Made by a program: the position numbers and the translations under genes. A DNA stretch of 64,000 bases, from contig JAKAWR010000005.1 in assembly GCA_021816935.1 (NCBI GenBank), positions 121,817-185,816 of the forward strand, written 5' to 3'. This document shows positions 45,649-54,514 of the stretch, piece by piece. The notes under the pieces were generated by a model. The model was not told the DNA's origin and did not search any database. It saw only the letters and a list, made by a program, of their open reading frames with translations. The DNA is from Actinomycetes bacterium (GTDB taxonomy: Bacteria > Actinomycetota > Acidimicrobiia > Acidimicrobiales > JAMCPL01). Every line of letters begins with the position of its first letter. Positions within the stretch are counted from its first letter, which is position 1.

Positions 45649-47354
45649 TCGGTGCCACCGGGATCACGGTTCCGGCGCTCAACTACGTGGCAGTGATGCC
45701 CGAGATAGCGCTCATAGCGGGAGCGTTGTGGATCATGCTGGCGACCGCTATGTCGCCCAGGCGCATCGGTTCCGGCGCGTCTCTCTTCTGGACTGTGGCT
45801 GCGGGCTGCGTCTCTCTTGGATTCTCCGTCTGGCAATGGGAGGGAGTGACTCCCCACGGGGCGTATGCCTCCTTCGACGGGGCGGTGGTCGTCGATGGGT
45901 TGAGCGCGTTCGTTGCGATGACCGTCAGCCTGACCGTGATCGTCGCGGCGCTCATCGAAGAGGGCTGGATGAGGCGCCGGGGCCAGTCCGCACCCGAGAT
46001 GCACATGCTTACGCTTCTCTCGGCGGCGGGAGCGATCCTCATGGGCGCGGGCAACGACCTCGTGGTCATTTTCCTGGCGCTGGAGATCATGTCGATTGGC
46101 TTCTACGTTCTAGCCGCCTACGACAGGCGCCGGCTTGCCTCGGGCGAGGCCGCGCTCAAGTACCTGATCCTCGGAGGCTTCTCCTCGGCGGTCTTCCTGT
46201 TCGGAATTGCGCTCACCTACGGCGCCACGGGCAGCATGAACCTGGCGGAGATTGCCAAGTACCTGGCTTCCAATGTGCTACTGCATGACGGGCTCCTTCT
46301 CGGTGGTATGGTGCTCATGCTGGTAGGGCTGGCCTTCAAGGTGGCTGCAGTGCCGTTCCACTTCTGGGCGCCCGACGTCTATCAGGGATCTCCTACTCCT
46401 GCGGCCGGCTACATGGCAGCAGTGGCAAAAATCGCCGGGTTCGCTGCCATCATCCGCATCTTCGTATCGACGCTCCAGCCCTACAGGGCCGACTGGCAGC
46501 CAGCGGTCTGGGTCGTCGCCGTCGCAACGCTGCTCGTCGGCGGGGTAGTGGCGCTTGTGCAGACCGATATCAAGAGGATGCTGGCGTACTCGTCCATCAA
46601 CCATGCCGGGTTCGTCCTGCTCGGGGTCGCGGCGGCGACCACGGCCGGGCTGAGCGCGTCGCTCTACTACGTGCTCGTCTACTCCTTTATGGTGATGGGT
46701 AGCTTTGCCGTGGTGAGCCTGGTCGGCGGTCCGGCGGATACAGCGCACTCGCTTGAGGACTACAGGGGCCTTTACCGGCGCTCGCCATGGTTGGCGTGGG
46801 CGCTGGCGCTGATGCTTATATCCCAGGCGGGAGTGCCGCTCACCACCGGGTTCATCGGGAAGCTGGAGGTGATCTCCGCCGCCGCCGCCGCCCACCTGGT
46901 CTGGCTCGCCGTCGTGGCCATGATGTCTGCTGCCGTAGCGGCCTTTTTCTACCTGAGGGTAGTGATGCTGATGTTCTCACCGTCGTATGGGCCGCCGGCC
47001 GGAGCGGCAGGGGCCGTAGATAGCGGCTCGATGGTGGCCGGCGGAGAAGGGGTTCCGGAGCCGGGCTCCGTAGCGGAGGGTGGCGAAGGAGTTCCAGGGC
47101 CGGTCGGCGTATCCTCGGGCGGCGGAGTGGCTACGGCGTCGCTGCACGGCGAAGAGGGTATTGTGGGCGGCGGCGGAGACGCCTCCGGCTACGACGCAGT
47201 GGCGGGCGAACCGGCCGGTGAGCGCATCCCGGTTCCGCTGTCGACGGCCGTGGCGCTTGCGCTGTGCTCGGGCTTTACGGTCTTCTTCGGGCTCTTCCCC
47301 GGTTTCCTCACCGCGATGGTGCATGTCGTCACCACGGCAATCCCCATTCACTGA
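45645..47354 (+). CDS. nuoN: NADH-quinone oxidoreductase subunit N
   Basis: Third antiporter-like subunit and last gene of the operon; 569 residues, ATGA overlap with nuoM. FLALEIMSIGFYVLAAYDRRR, VPFHFWAPDVYQGSPTPAAGYMAAVAK and DIKRMLAYSSINHAGFVLLG are diagnostic. A ~75-residue Gly/Glu/Val-rich insertion lies between the last two helices. Convergent with the MprF-like gene; no clear terminator seen in the 68-bp gap. Confidence 0.97.
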   Translation: MIGATGITVPALNYVAVMPEIALIAGALWIMLATAMSPRRIGSGASLFWTVAAGCVSLGFSVWQWEGVTPHGAYASFDGAVVVDGLSAFVAMTVSLTVIVAALIEEGWMRRRGQSAPEMHMLTLLSAAGAILMGAGNDLVVIFLALEIMSIGFYVLAAYDRRRLASGEAALKYLILGGFSSAVFLFGIALTYGATGSMNLAEIAKYLASNVLLHDGLLLGGMVLMLVGLAFKVAAVPFHFWAPDVYQGSPTPAAGYMAAVAKIAGFAAIIRIFVSTLQPYRADWQPAVWVVAVATLLVGGVVALVQTDIKRMLAYSSINHAGFVLLGVAAATTAGLSASLYYVLVYSFMVMGSFAVVSLVGGPADTAHSLEDYRGLYRRSPWLAWALALMLISQAGVPLTTGFIGKLEVISAAAAAHLVWLAVVAMMSAAVAAFFYLRVVMLMFSPSYGPPAGAAGAVDSGSMVAGGEGVPEPGSVAEGGEGVPGPVGVSSGGGVATASLHGEEGIVGGGGDASGYDAVAGEPAGERIPVPLSTAVALALCSGFTVFFGLFPGFLTAMVHVVTTAIPIH

Positions 47355-47422
47355 TACGGCCCGAACCCGGTTGCGCGCCCAGATCGGCGCGGGACGAACT
47401 GGTCAGGCGAGGAGGCGGCCGG

Positions 47423-49189
47423 TCAGTTGAGGAGGCGGCCGAGGACTGGCAGTTCGGCGAGCGACTCAACCTTGAAAGAGGCATACGCGAGCGTGAGCAC
47501 GTGCTCGGGCGAGTCGAACACGAAATACCTGGGTAGCCACTCCGGGCGGTACTTAGCGTTGAACCGCAGCAGGGACTCCATTTGGACGAACCTGGACAGT
47601 TGTTTGTAAGCCCAGTACTGAAAGGAAAGGGTGAGCCCTGACCCTCGCTCCCTCTCGAAAATCGCCCGCATCGAGGCGAAGTTGAGGCTGAGGCGTTCCA
47701 TGCCGCGGTCTCGCAAGTGGAAGATCGTCGAGCACAGCGCGAAATCGACGAGGCCGTTCGGATGGTCTCCATCCTTGTCCCAGCGCATGATGTCGAGCGA
47801 CATTCCCCGCACCGACGGAGCAGGTACGAACTGGCAGAACGCGACCAGCGCTCCGCTCGGGTCATGGACGGTGCATAGAAGCGACCCTGCGTCCCTCGGA
47901 TCGGCCACCCTGCCGAGCATCATGGAGAAGCCGCGCTCCTGCTCGCCGCGCCTGGAGCTCTCCATGAGAGGTGCCAAGCCGGCGCGCAGGTCCTCCAGTG
48001 CGGCGGCGTTACCGGCTGTGACGTCGTAGAAACTCGCGACATACCCCCTGTTCTTCATGCGGTTGTACGCTTGGCGCAACCCCTTCATCGAGTTGCCTGC
48101 GAGGCCGAACCTCGCCAGATCAACGACGCCTTCGTCGCCTATGTACATGTGTTTCATCCCGAAGGACTGGTAAATGGGGAGCCACTCCTCCGATGCTCCG
48201 ATGATGCCGATAATCCAGCCGTTAGCGGCGACCATGGCAGCGAAGGACTTCCAGACCTCTTCCCGCTCCCGGCGGGGGCCGATCGGATCCGGCGACACGA
48301 GACACACGCCGTTCAGCACGGTGAAGGCGACCACCGAGTCGCCGTGAAAGTGGAAAGACTTGTCGTCCCTGAGTGCGAAATAGTCGATTGTCTCCCCTCC
48401 GTAGCGCCTCACCAGGTCACTGGCTCGGGCCCACTGGTCCAGGCCGCCTGCCGAGGAGTGGTGCAGCTTCGTGGCCAGGAGAGGTCTCGTGGCGTACCAG
48501 AGGATGACGACGACGGCAACTATTCCCGTGGTGAGCAGGATAGGCGGGAGGAACGGATTGAAGCGGTAGGGGAGGCTGCCCGCATCGATCCCGACGAGCC
48601 GTGTTCCCACTGCGATAATGGCGGCCCCGAAGGGCATGCCGCTCCGCGTGCCGTCGGAGTCCGCCATCGGGAGGAACATGACGCTTGCGACCGACGCCAT
48701 GGCTACCGCTCCGCATCCCGCGAGGATCCAGGCTGCCGCCGACTTCCCGAATGTTGCATCGGCTGGCGCGGCGAAAACCTTGCGGTACGCGAGCAGGAAC
48801 GCAAGGAACAGCGCAGTAAGAGGAACGAAAAGCAGGTGTACGCCTCTTGCCAGATGGAACGCCAGAGTTGCCGCCAGCACGATCACCAGGGCGACGTAGG
48901 CCCGTTGCTGGCCTCGGCGGACCCCCCGCGCCAGTGCAAGCAGGGCAAGCCCCGAGAGCGTCACAAGGACCCCTCCTGCCTGCATGACGAACAGCGGCAG
49001 CACCTTCTCCAGCACTTGGAGCCTGTGGCGGAAAGGAGGTACCGTGCCGTTGATCACATTGGCGATACCGAGTACTGCGGTGAAGAGTGCGGCCCATCTG
49101 CGTACCCGCTTCGGGTTACCGGTGGTGAGCGCGGTCCAGCGCCTCATTAGGTGTCGTGGGCTGCCGGCCTGCACCGGATCGGTAATCAT
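47423..49189 (-). CDS. Phosphatidylglycerol lysyltransferase-like protein (MprF/DUF2156)
   Basis: 588 residues. The N-terminal ~230 residues contain about six hydrophobic segments; the C-terminal part is a DUF2156 domain with tandem GNAT-like folds (DDKSFHFHGDSVVAFTVLNGVCLVSPDP; GNSMKGLRQAYNRMKNRGY; FFLRDRG-like and RPEWLPRYFVFD). Such enzymes transfer an amino acid from aminoacyl-tRNA to phosphatidylglycerol, changing surface charge and resistance to cationic peptides. The membrane part is shorter than the full flippase of MprF, and no lysyl-tRNA synthetase domain is fused as in LysX. Amino acid specificity unknown. Confidence 0.85.
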   Translation of the reverse strand: MITDPVQAGSPRHLMRRWTALTTGNPKRVRRWAALFTAVLGIANVINGTVPPFRHRLQVLEKVLPLFVMQAGGVLVTLSGLALLALARGVRRGQQRAYVALVIVLAATLAFHLARGVHLLFVPLTALFLAFLLAYRKVFAAPADATFGKSAAAWILAGCGAVAMASVASVMFLPMADSDGTRSGMPFGAAIIAVGTRLVGIDAGSLPYRFNPFLPPILLTTGIVAVVVILWYATRPLLATKLHHSSAGGLDQWARASDLVRRYGGETIDYFALRDDKSFHFHGDSVVAFTVLNGVCLVSPDPIGPRREREEVWKSFAAMVAANGWIIGIIGASEEWLPIYQSFGMKHMYIGDEGVVDLARFGLAGNSMKGLRQAYNRMKNRGYVASFYDVTAGNAAALEDLRAGLAPLMESSRRGEQERGFSMMLGRVADPRDAGSLLCTVHDPSGALVAFCQFVPAPSVRGMSLDIMRWDKDGDHPNGLVDFALCSTIFHLRDRGMERLSLNFASMRAIFERERGSGLTLSFQYWAYKQLSRFVQMESLLRFNAKYRPEWLPRYFVFDSPEHVLTLAYASFKVESLAELPVLGRLLN

Positions 49190-49484
49190 CGTTCGTTCTG
49201 GATCTCAGGTTCTTTGGCGCACTTGTTCGCCTCGGTTCTGGCGTTACGCACACCAGCCGCAATTGTACTCGTCATGCCCTCGGGCACCGGCGTCGGTGCC
49301 GGCGAGCCCCAAATGCGCCGTGCCGTGTGTCTCACTGCGACCGACGATATGTGGCTCTTCCGGAATGAGTAAGGAATCAATCGCAACACGAGGTGGCGAC
49401 CATCCACGGCATGGGTCAAGGACCTCGGCATCGTTGAGGTACCATGAGCACCCGACAAAGAAGGCCCCTGACCTGGACGAACAG
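49190..49484. other. Intergenic region before tRNA-Ser
   Basis: No gene seen. A perfect hairpin GGCACCG-GCGT-CGGTGCC lies at 49283-49300; it may end tRNA transcription or be fortuitous. Confidence 0.35.
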
Positions 49485-49571
49485 CGGAGGAGGTGGGATT
49501 CGAACCCACGGTGGACGTACGCCCACAACGGTTTTCGAGACCGTTCGATTCGTCCGCTCTCGCACTCCTCC
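49485..49571 (-). tRNA. tRNA-Ser(CGA)
   Basis: 87 nt. The acceptor stem GGAGGAG pairs with CTCCTCC, the discriminator is G, and CCA is not encoded. The anticodon stem AACGGT/ACCGTT encloses the loop CTCGAAA, giving anticodon CGA (bases 49535-49537), which reads UCG. A long variable arm (GTGGGCGTACGTCCAC) and the T-loop GGTTCGAATCC identify a class II serine tRNA. No integrase or att repeat is visible near it. Confidence 0.95.
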
Positions 49572-49704
49572 GAGAGATGCGCCCCGCCCGATCGCATTGT
49601 TGCGCATCGGCCCGCAGGAGCCGCAACCAAGCCTCCGCCACGGGTCACGCGCTACATGCTAAGTTCCATGCACCGCGTGCGGGAAGCGTCCTGCCGACGC
49701 GACG

Positions 49705-51210
49705 TTATTCTATGCCAACCCGGGTGGGTACGGCCACAGGAGCGATTTCCCCGGGCCCGTCGCCGGGGCGGATTGGGGTCTCCTCCATCACGTAGCCGCC
49801 CTCTTCCGTCCGGAGGATCACCACCGGGCGTTTCGGTTCACGGGAGACCGGGATGGCAGACAGCTCCCTGCAGATCTGGTAGGTGAGCAGCCCGACTGCC
49901 ACCGGCACGGCGATCACGGTGATGCGGAAGGTCCAGAGCACCGTGTTCAGCGGGACCTTGAAGAAGTTGGCCATGACATCGGTCGAGCTGGCGGCGAAAA
50001 GCATGAAGTAGAGTGCTACCCCCGCAGCTCCGACGGCCGTGCGCTTGGGGCGATGGCGCGGCAGGTCCGCCAGGTTGTGGCTGGCGCGGTCGCCGGTGAA
50101 CTTAGCCTCGATGAAAGGCCAGGCGTAGAAGAGCGTGAACGTCAGCCCCGGGAACACCACCGCGGGAAGCAGAACTTCGAGGGGGATGGTGTGCCCGAGG
50201 AAGGTTGCCTCCCAGGAAGGCATGATCCTGAGCGCGCCGTCCAGCCAACCCATGTACCAGTCGGGTTGTACCGCATAGGTCACCTTGTAGGGCCGGTAGG
50301 GGCCGAACTGCCAGATCGGGTTGATCTGGACGAGCCCACCGAGCGCCCAGAGGATCCCCGTGACGATGAGGAAAAGCCCGAGCGTCTTGGCCAGGAACAC
50401 GGGATACAGCGGCGATCCCACCACGTTGTCCTCCGTGGCACCGTGGCCGGGGAACTGGGTGTGCTTCTGTTTGACCAGCAGGCCGAGATGCACCGCGATC
50501 AGGGCGATGATCACGAGCGGCAGGATGAGGACGTGCATGATGAACATTTGTGGCTCGATCACGCCGTTGCCGGGGAAGCTGCCGCCGAAGAGGAAGAACG
50601 CCAGGTAGGAGCCGACCAGCGGTATTGATAGCACTATCGAGTACATGATTCGCAGGCCGGCCCCTGAGACCAGGTCGTAGGGGAGCGAGTAGCCTAGGAA
50701 GCCGTTCACTATGGCCAGCATGAGGAGCGTGACCCCAACGAGCCAGTTGATCTCCCTCGGCTTCCTGAACGCCCCCGTGAAGAATATCCGCATCATATGC
50801 ACCGCGATGGATCCGACGAACACGTCGGCTGCCCAGTGGTGCATCTGGCGGATCACCAGGCCGCTTCTCACCTGGAACGAGATTTTCAGCGTCGATGCGT
50901 ATGCTTCGGAGACGGCCTTGCCCTTCAGCGGCAGGTAGGGACCGTGGTAGATCACGTCTTTGGTCGAAGGGACGAAGTAGAGCGTCAGGTAGATCCCGGT
51001 GAGGACGAGGACCACGAAGGAGTAGAGCGCTATCTCGCCGAGCAGAAACGACCAGTGGTCGGGAAAGATCTTGTCGAGTAGCTCGCTTCCTTTGGCAATC
51101 CCGAGGCGGTCGTCGGCCCAGCCGAGGAGGCGGTCTACCACGGAGGCACTCGCCGGTGTCCGGTCGCCGCCCGTGGTGAGGTCGGCGCTTGCAGCGAGGT
51201 CGTCGCTCAT
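49705..51210 (-). CDS. qcrB: Cytochrome bc complex cytochrome b subunit
   Basis: Quinol-oxidising membrane subunit, 501 residues. Heme ligands: His124 and His138 (RQMHHWAADVFVGSIAVHMMR) and His226 and His241 (MHVLILPLVIIALIAVHLG). The Qo-site motif reads PDWY. Start ATG 51210 overlaps the qcrA stop (ATGA); the frame extends further upstream but lies inside qcrA. A C-terminal extension past the last helix is typical of actinobacteria. It forms a supercomplex with the aa3 oxidase in relatives. Confidence 0.96.
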   Translation of the reverse strand: MSDDLAASADLTTGGDRTPASASVVDRLLGWADDRLGIAKGSELLDKIFPDHWSFLLGEIALYSFVVLVLTGIYLTLYFVPSTKDVIYHGPYLPLKGKAVSEAYASTLKISFQVRSGLVIRQMHHWAADVFVGSIAVHMMRIFFTGAFRKPREINWLVGVTLLMLAIVNGFLGYSLPYDLVSGAGLRIMYSIVLSIPLVGSYLAFFLFGGSFPGNGVIEPQMFIMHVLILPLVIIALIAVHLGLLVKQKHTQFPGHGATEDNVVGSPLYPVFLAKTLGLFLIVTGILWALGGLVQINPIWQFGPYRPYKVTYAVQPDWYMGWLDGALRIMPSWEATFLGHTIPLEVLLPAVVFPGLTFTLFYAWPFIEAKFTGDRASHNLADLPRHRPKRTAVGAAGVALYFMLFAASSTDVMANFFKVPLNTVLWTFRITVIAVPVAVGLLTYQICRELSAIPVSREPKRPVVILRTEEGGYVMEETPIRPGDGPGEIAPVAVPTRVGIE

Positions 51211-52130
51211 GAGCGTTCCCAGAAGCCCGGGCCAACGGGTTGGTCGTAGCCGGATTGCGACCTGAGGTAGCCAGCTGTATCGATGTAGAGGGGAAGCTGG
51301 GGCAGGGGGCGGGGCGCCGGACCGAACTGCGGCTCTGCACCGTCGAGAATATTGAATACCGACTGGTGACACGGGCAGAGCAGCTGCTGGGTCTGGTGCT
51401 GGTAGAGTCCCACGGGACATCCCAGGTGCGTGCATACTTTCGAGTAGGCCACGTAGCCCTCGGGGGTCCACGACTCGCGCCCGGGCATCGTTGTGAAGGG
51501 GACGGCGGACGCGTGAATGAGCACCGTCTGGTCCATCGCGTTTCCAACGTGGCCCACGGGGAAGACCGTCACGATTCCGCCCACCTCGACGTCGCTTGCC
51601 TTCACGCGCAGCCCCTGCGCCGTTACGAGGTAGGAGCCGGGCAACCAGTCGGTACTGTCGAGGCTTTTCTTCGGGAGGGGGCCGAGGGAGCGGATGACCG
51701 GGAAGGCGACGACGATGCCCATGATCGCACCCGCCGCCGCCAGGAGCTTTCCGAGGAATCCTCGCCGGTGCATGACCAGACGGCCTCTCTCGATGACGGC
51801 GTTCGCCATCCGGGCTCGTTCCTCGTCGCTCGACCGCATTGGGTGGCGTGCTTCCATGAACGGGCCTCGTGGCAGGAGGTACTTGCCCCATGCGGCAAGC
51901 GCGATGCCGAGGAGCACCAGGCCGATCCCGAGGGAGGCGCCCTGTAGCTGCGCACTGCCACCCTGCCAGTAGGTGGCACCGTAGGTGGCGAACCCTGCCG
52001 CGGCCAGCACGATGAAGGCGGCGACGACCTTTTCGGTTCGCTTCGGGTGCACCGATGCCGGTTGCAGGTGGGGATCGTTCGAGTTGCCGGTCACCACGGT
52101 CGCTTCGGTTGTTTCGGTCACTTCGGTCAC
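51207..52130 (-). CDS. qcrA: Rieske iron-sulfur subunit of the bc complex
   Basis: 307 residues with three predicted helices in the N-terminal half (the actinobacterial form) and a C-terminal Rieske domain with CTHLGCPVG and CPCHQSVFN as [2Fe-2S] ligands. RRGFLGKLLAAAG before the third helix resembles a twin-arginine signal. GTG 52130 overlaps qcrC by 4 bp. Confidence 0.95.
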   Translation of the reverse strand: MTEVTETTEATVVTGNSNDPHLQPASVHPKRTEKVVAAFIVLAAAGFATYGATYWQGGSAQLQGASLGIGLVLLGIALAAWGKYLLPRGPFMEARHPMRSSDEERARMANAVIERGRLVMHRRGFLGKLLAAAGAIMGIVVAFPVIRSLGPLPKKSLDSTDWLPGSYLVTAQGLRVKASDVEVGGIVTVFPVGHVGNAMDQTVLIHASAVPFTTMPGRESWTPEGYVAYSKVCTHLGCPVGLYQHQTQQLLCPCHQSVFNILDGAEPQFGPAPRPLPQLPLYIDTAGYLRSQSGYDQPVGPGFWERS

Positions 52131-53080
52131 TTGCGCTTGTCGCCGATCCAGTAGGCGGCGAGCATTAGCAGGCCCACTCCGGCCAGTAGCGCTATGAAGC
52201 CCTCCGCGACCGGCCCGATACCACCGAGGGGTAGCCCACCGGGGTTGTCAGGGTGCTGGATGCCGCCCTTCACGTATGCGACTATGTCGGCAAGCTCCTT
52301 ATCCGGGATCTGCTTGGGGCCGAAGACCGGCATGTTGCCCGGCCCGGTCCTTATTGCCTCGGCGATCTGCGTCTTGGTTGCAACGTGCAGGGTCGGAGCG
52401 AAATATCCCGACGCGAGGGCGTCGCCCGCGCCGGTGATCGTATGGCAGGCGGCGCAGTTGAGGGCGAAGAGCGAGAATCCCTCCGCCTGGCTGGCGTTCT
52501 TCAAGTTGACGTCGGGTATCCCCGGGCCGCTCTCGCCGCCGAGAGAGGCTACGAACTGAGCGATGCTTGCCGCCTGGGCCTTGCTGTACAGGGGGGGCTT
52601 GAGGACCGGCTGGACGGTCGGGTATTGCAACGGCATCCAGCCGTTCGATACCCACAGGTCCACCGTGCCGGCTCCAAGGCCCGCTAGAGCGATACCTTTG
52701 GCGGTACCGTCGGCGTTCGTGCCGTGGCACGATGCGCAAGTGGCCTGGAAGAGCTCCCGACCCTGCCTGATCTGGGCAGCGGTGGTGGTCTGGTACGACA
52801 CCGGGTCCGTGCCGGCGCTCTTCCTGCCGGCCTTGGTTCTCGTGGTGCCGGCCTTGGCGCGCGCCGCCGCGGCAGCGGAAGCGGGGGCCTCCGTTCTCCG
52901 TGGCCCGGCGGTTGCGGCAGTATTGCCCGTTACAGCCCTTCCGGAGCCTGCACCACCCGAAGTAGCGCTGCCGGTTCCGGCGAACGATGCCGTCACAAGT
53001 CCGAAAATGCCGGCGGCGGCCACGACGGTAACGGGGAGCACCTTCTGAAGCCGGCCTGCGAGTCTTGCCGATACTGCCAA
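52127..53080 (-). CDS. qcrC: Diheme cytochrome c subunit of the bc complex
   Basis: 317 residues: an N-terminal hydrophobic segment, an Ala/Thr/Lys-rich linker, two c-type heme sites (CASCHGTNADG and CAACHTITGAG) and a C-terminal anchor helix. This diheme QcrC replaces soluble cytochrome c and passes electrons directly to the aa3 oxidase in actinobacteria. TTG 53080, 13 bp after ctaE. Confidence 0.95.
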   Translation of the reverse strand: MAVSARLAGRLQKVLPVTVVAAAGIFGLVTASFAGTGSATSGGAGSGRAVTGNTAATAGPRRTEAPASAAAAARAKAGTTRTKAGRKSAGTDPVSYQTTTAAQIRQGRELFQATCASCHGTNADGTAKGIALAGLGAGTVDLWVSNGWMPLQYPTVQPVLKPPLYSKAQAASIAQFVASLGGESGPGIPDVNLKNASQAEGFSLFALNCAACHTITGAGDALASGYFAPTLHVATKTQIAEAIRTGPGNMPVFGPKQIPDKELADIVAYVKGGIQHPDNPGGLPLGGIGPVAEGFIALLAGVGLLMLAAYWIGDKRK

Positions 53081-53093
53081 GGCGCCAACCCGC

Positions 53094-53723
53094 CTAACCC
53101 GACTTCAGGAGGAAGAGGCAGCTGAACAGGCCAATCCACATAAAGTCTACGAAGTGCCAGTAGTAGCTGACCCCCTGGAACACGCTCAGTTCCCCAGGGT
53201 CGCCCCCCTCGCCACGCATCCTGCCGAGTAGGTACAACATAGCCACGAGCCCGAGGATGACGTGAAGCCCGTGCAGCCCGGTCATGAGGAAGAAAAGGGA
53301 GCCGAATGCGTTCGTCGCCGGTCTCGTGGCGAAGTGGCTCCATTCGTACGCCTGGTTGAGCACGAAGGCGAGCCCTAGGAGGAAGCTGATCACGAGCCAG
53401 ACGCGGGCGCTCGCGCGCTTGCCCTTCTCCAGGTTCCACACGGCCTTCTGCATCGTGGGGCTCGATGCGAGCAGCACAACGGTGAAGATCGAGGCTTGCA
53501 CGAGGTCCAACTTGGTGCCCGGCGGCGGCCATACCGCGGCGTGCGCCCTGATGTTGAAGTAGGCGGCGAAAAGCCCGCTGAAGAACATCAACTCCGAACC
53601 GAGCCATATCAATACCCCGACGGCGAGTAGCGACGGGCGCTGGTATGCCCTGTGCGCATCCGCGCCGTTGCCTCGGGCGCCGTTCCTCTGGCTGCCGGCT
53701 TCGAGCGTCAGCGTCTCAGTCAT
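53094..53723 (-). CDS. ctaE: Cytochrome c oxidase subunit III
   Basis: 209 residues with five helices; GVLIWLGSELMFFSGLFAAYF, FLMTGLHGLHVILGLVAMLY and SYYWHFVDFMWIGLFSCLFLL are family hallmarks. ATG 53723 is chosen because the frame upstream to 53825 shows no homology. It heads the ctaE-qcrCAB operon, the standard actinobacterial order; subunits I and II are not in the window. Confidence 0.95.
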   Translation of the reverse strand: MTETLTLEAGSQRNGARGNGADAHRAYQRPSLLAVGVLIWLGSELMFFSGLFAAYFNIRAHAAVWPPPGTKLDLVQASIFTVVLLASSPTMQKAVWNLEKGKRASARVWLVISFLLGLAFVLNQAYEWSHFATRPATNAFGSLFFLMTGLHGLHVILGLVAMLYLLGRMRGEGGDPGELSVFQGVSYYWHFVDFMWIGLFSCLFLLKSG

Positions 53724-53731
53724 GAGCCTCG

Positions 53732-53752
53732 TTCGTTCCCAATTCGTTCCCA
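53732..53752 (-). promoter_or_regulatory. 11-bp-phased direct repeat upstream of ctaE
   Basis: TTCGTTCCCA occurs at 53732-53741 and 53743-53752, about 10 bp before the ctaE start. The 11-bp phase puts both on one face of the helix, as in an operator, but it also lies in the leader RNA. Bases 53826-54059 show no gene I can support. Confidence 0.35.
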
Positions 53753-54059
53753 GTTCCCTTGTCAAGCGAGGGCAGCTACACACGGCCTCCGGTGCCGCGG
53801 TCGCAATACCGCCCCCGCGTACCATACCCTAGCACGCTCCCGCGCCTATTTGACACTCGCTGTTAAGAAGGTTAGCCCACCAAGCCGCCCCCGAGGGGCC
53901 ACCGGGACAGCGGGGCGCCGGTATCGCTTTTCGTGTGGTGAGTCTGGCTGCGGGTCGGCCCGTCCTCTGCCTTGTCCGTATCACCATCGCAGCGTGTATG
54001 ATCAGCTTCCCCGGAAACAGTGGACACCCGACCGGCCGACTCCCGGGCCGGCCGGAAGG

Positions 54060-54175
54060 ATGTAACCATGGAAGCAACCAGGCAAGAGTTAGCCCTGGAG
54101 TTCGGAATCGAGGCGATGCACCGCGTCGTCGCCACGTACAGGGCGTGGGCCGGGTCCGGGGATTCGGCAGCGGGC
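54060..54175 (-). pseudogene. Remnant of a HelD/UvrD-type helicase C-terminus
   Basis: The minus strand reads ESPDPAHALYVATTRCIASI, a degraded copy of ESPEPARTLYVAMTRATATL (helicase motif VI) from the intact helicase downstream. The 45-bp DNA segment 54122-54166 matches 54496-54540 at 39 of 45 positions by eye. Only the tail of the gene is present. Confidence 0.6.
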
Positions 54176-54241
54176 TCAGACTGGGAATCTCGGCGAGCGC
54201 TATCCGATGACCCGAATCCTTACGGACGATCTGCTTTCCTG

Positions 54242-54514
54242 ATGCGTCGTGGCGAACTTCGCTTGGTAGATCTCGAGTCGGTCAGCGGCTCCGAGTCCGA
54301 CAAGCGCCGACCTGCGGTCATCGTCACCAATGATGGAGCGAACCTTACGGCAGATCGTCTTGGTAGCGTCCTTCGCAGGGCTCCTCTGGCTTTGGGTGGT
54401 CGCGGAGTGCCAGCGCGGCTACGTGGGTTGGTTCAGGTGCGAGAGGTAGGACGGGAGGTCTCCGGCGTGCACGATCACCAGAGTGGCGGTTGCCCGCGTC
54501 ATCGCCACGTATAG
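54242..54514 (+). pseudogene. Truncated MazF/PemK-like toxin
   Basis: The first ~42 residues (MRRGELRLVDLESVSGSESDK, then RPAVIVTNDGANLTADRLGS) match the N-terminus of MazF-family mRNA interferases. After about base 54367 the homology stops and the frame runs into the 3' end of the convergent helicase gene, so the C-terminal half of the toxin is lost. No antitoxin is recognisable upstream. Probably inactive. Confidence 0.65.

Noticed and set aside
49244..49648. Small genes overlapping the tRNA region on both strands
   Set aside because: They read through a well-formed tRNA-Ser and have no recognisable protein motif.
49485..49704. Genomic island attachment site at the tRNA-Ser gene
   Set aside because: No duplicated tRNA 3' end and no integrase were seen nearby.
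50053..50628. Charged plus-strand frame opposite qcrB
   Set aside because: Its Asp/Glu/Arg-rich content is the complement of membrane-helix codons; not a real gene.
53850..53878. Promoter from a TTGACA on the plus strand
   Set aside because: No acceptable -10 hexamer occurs at 16-18 bp, and no intact gene follows directly.
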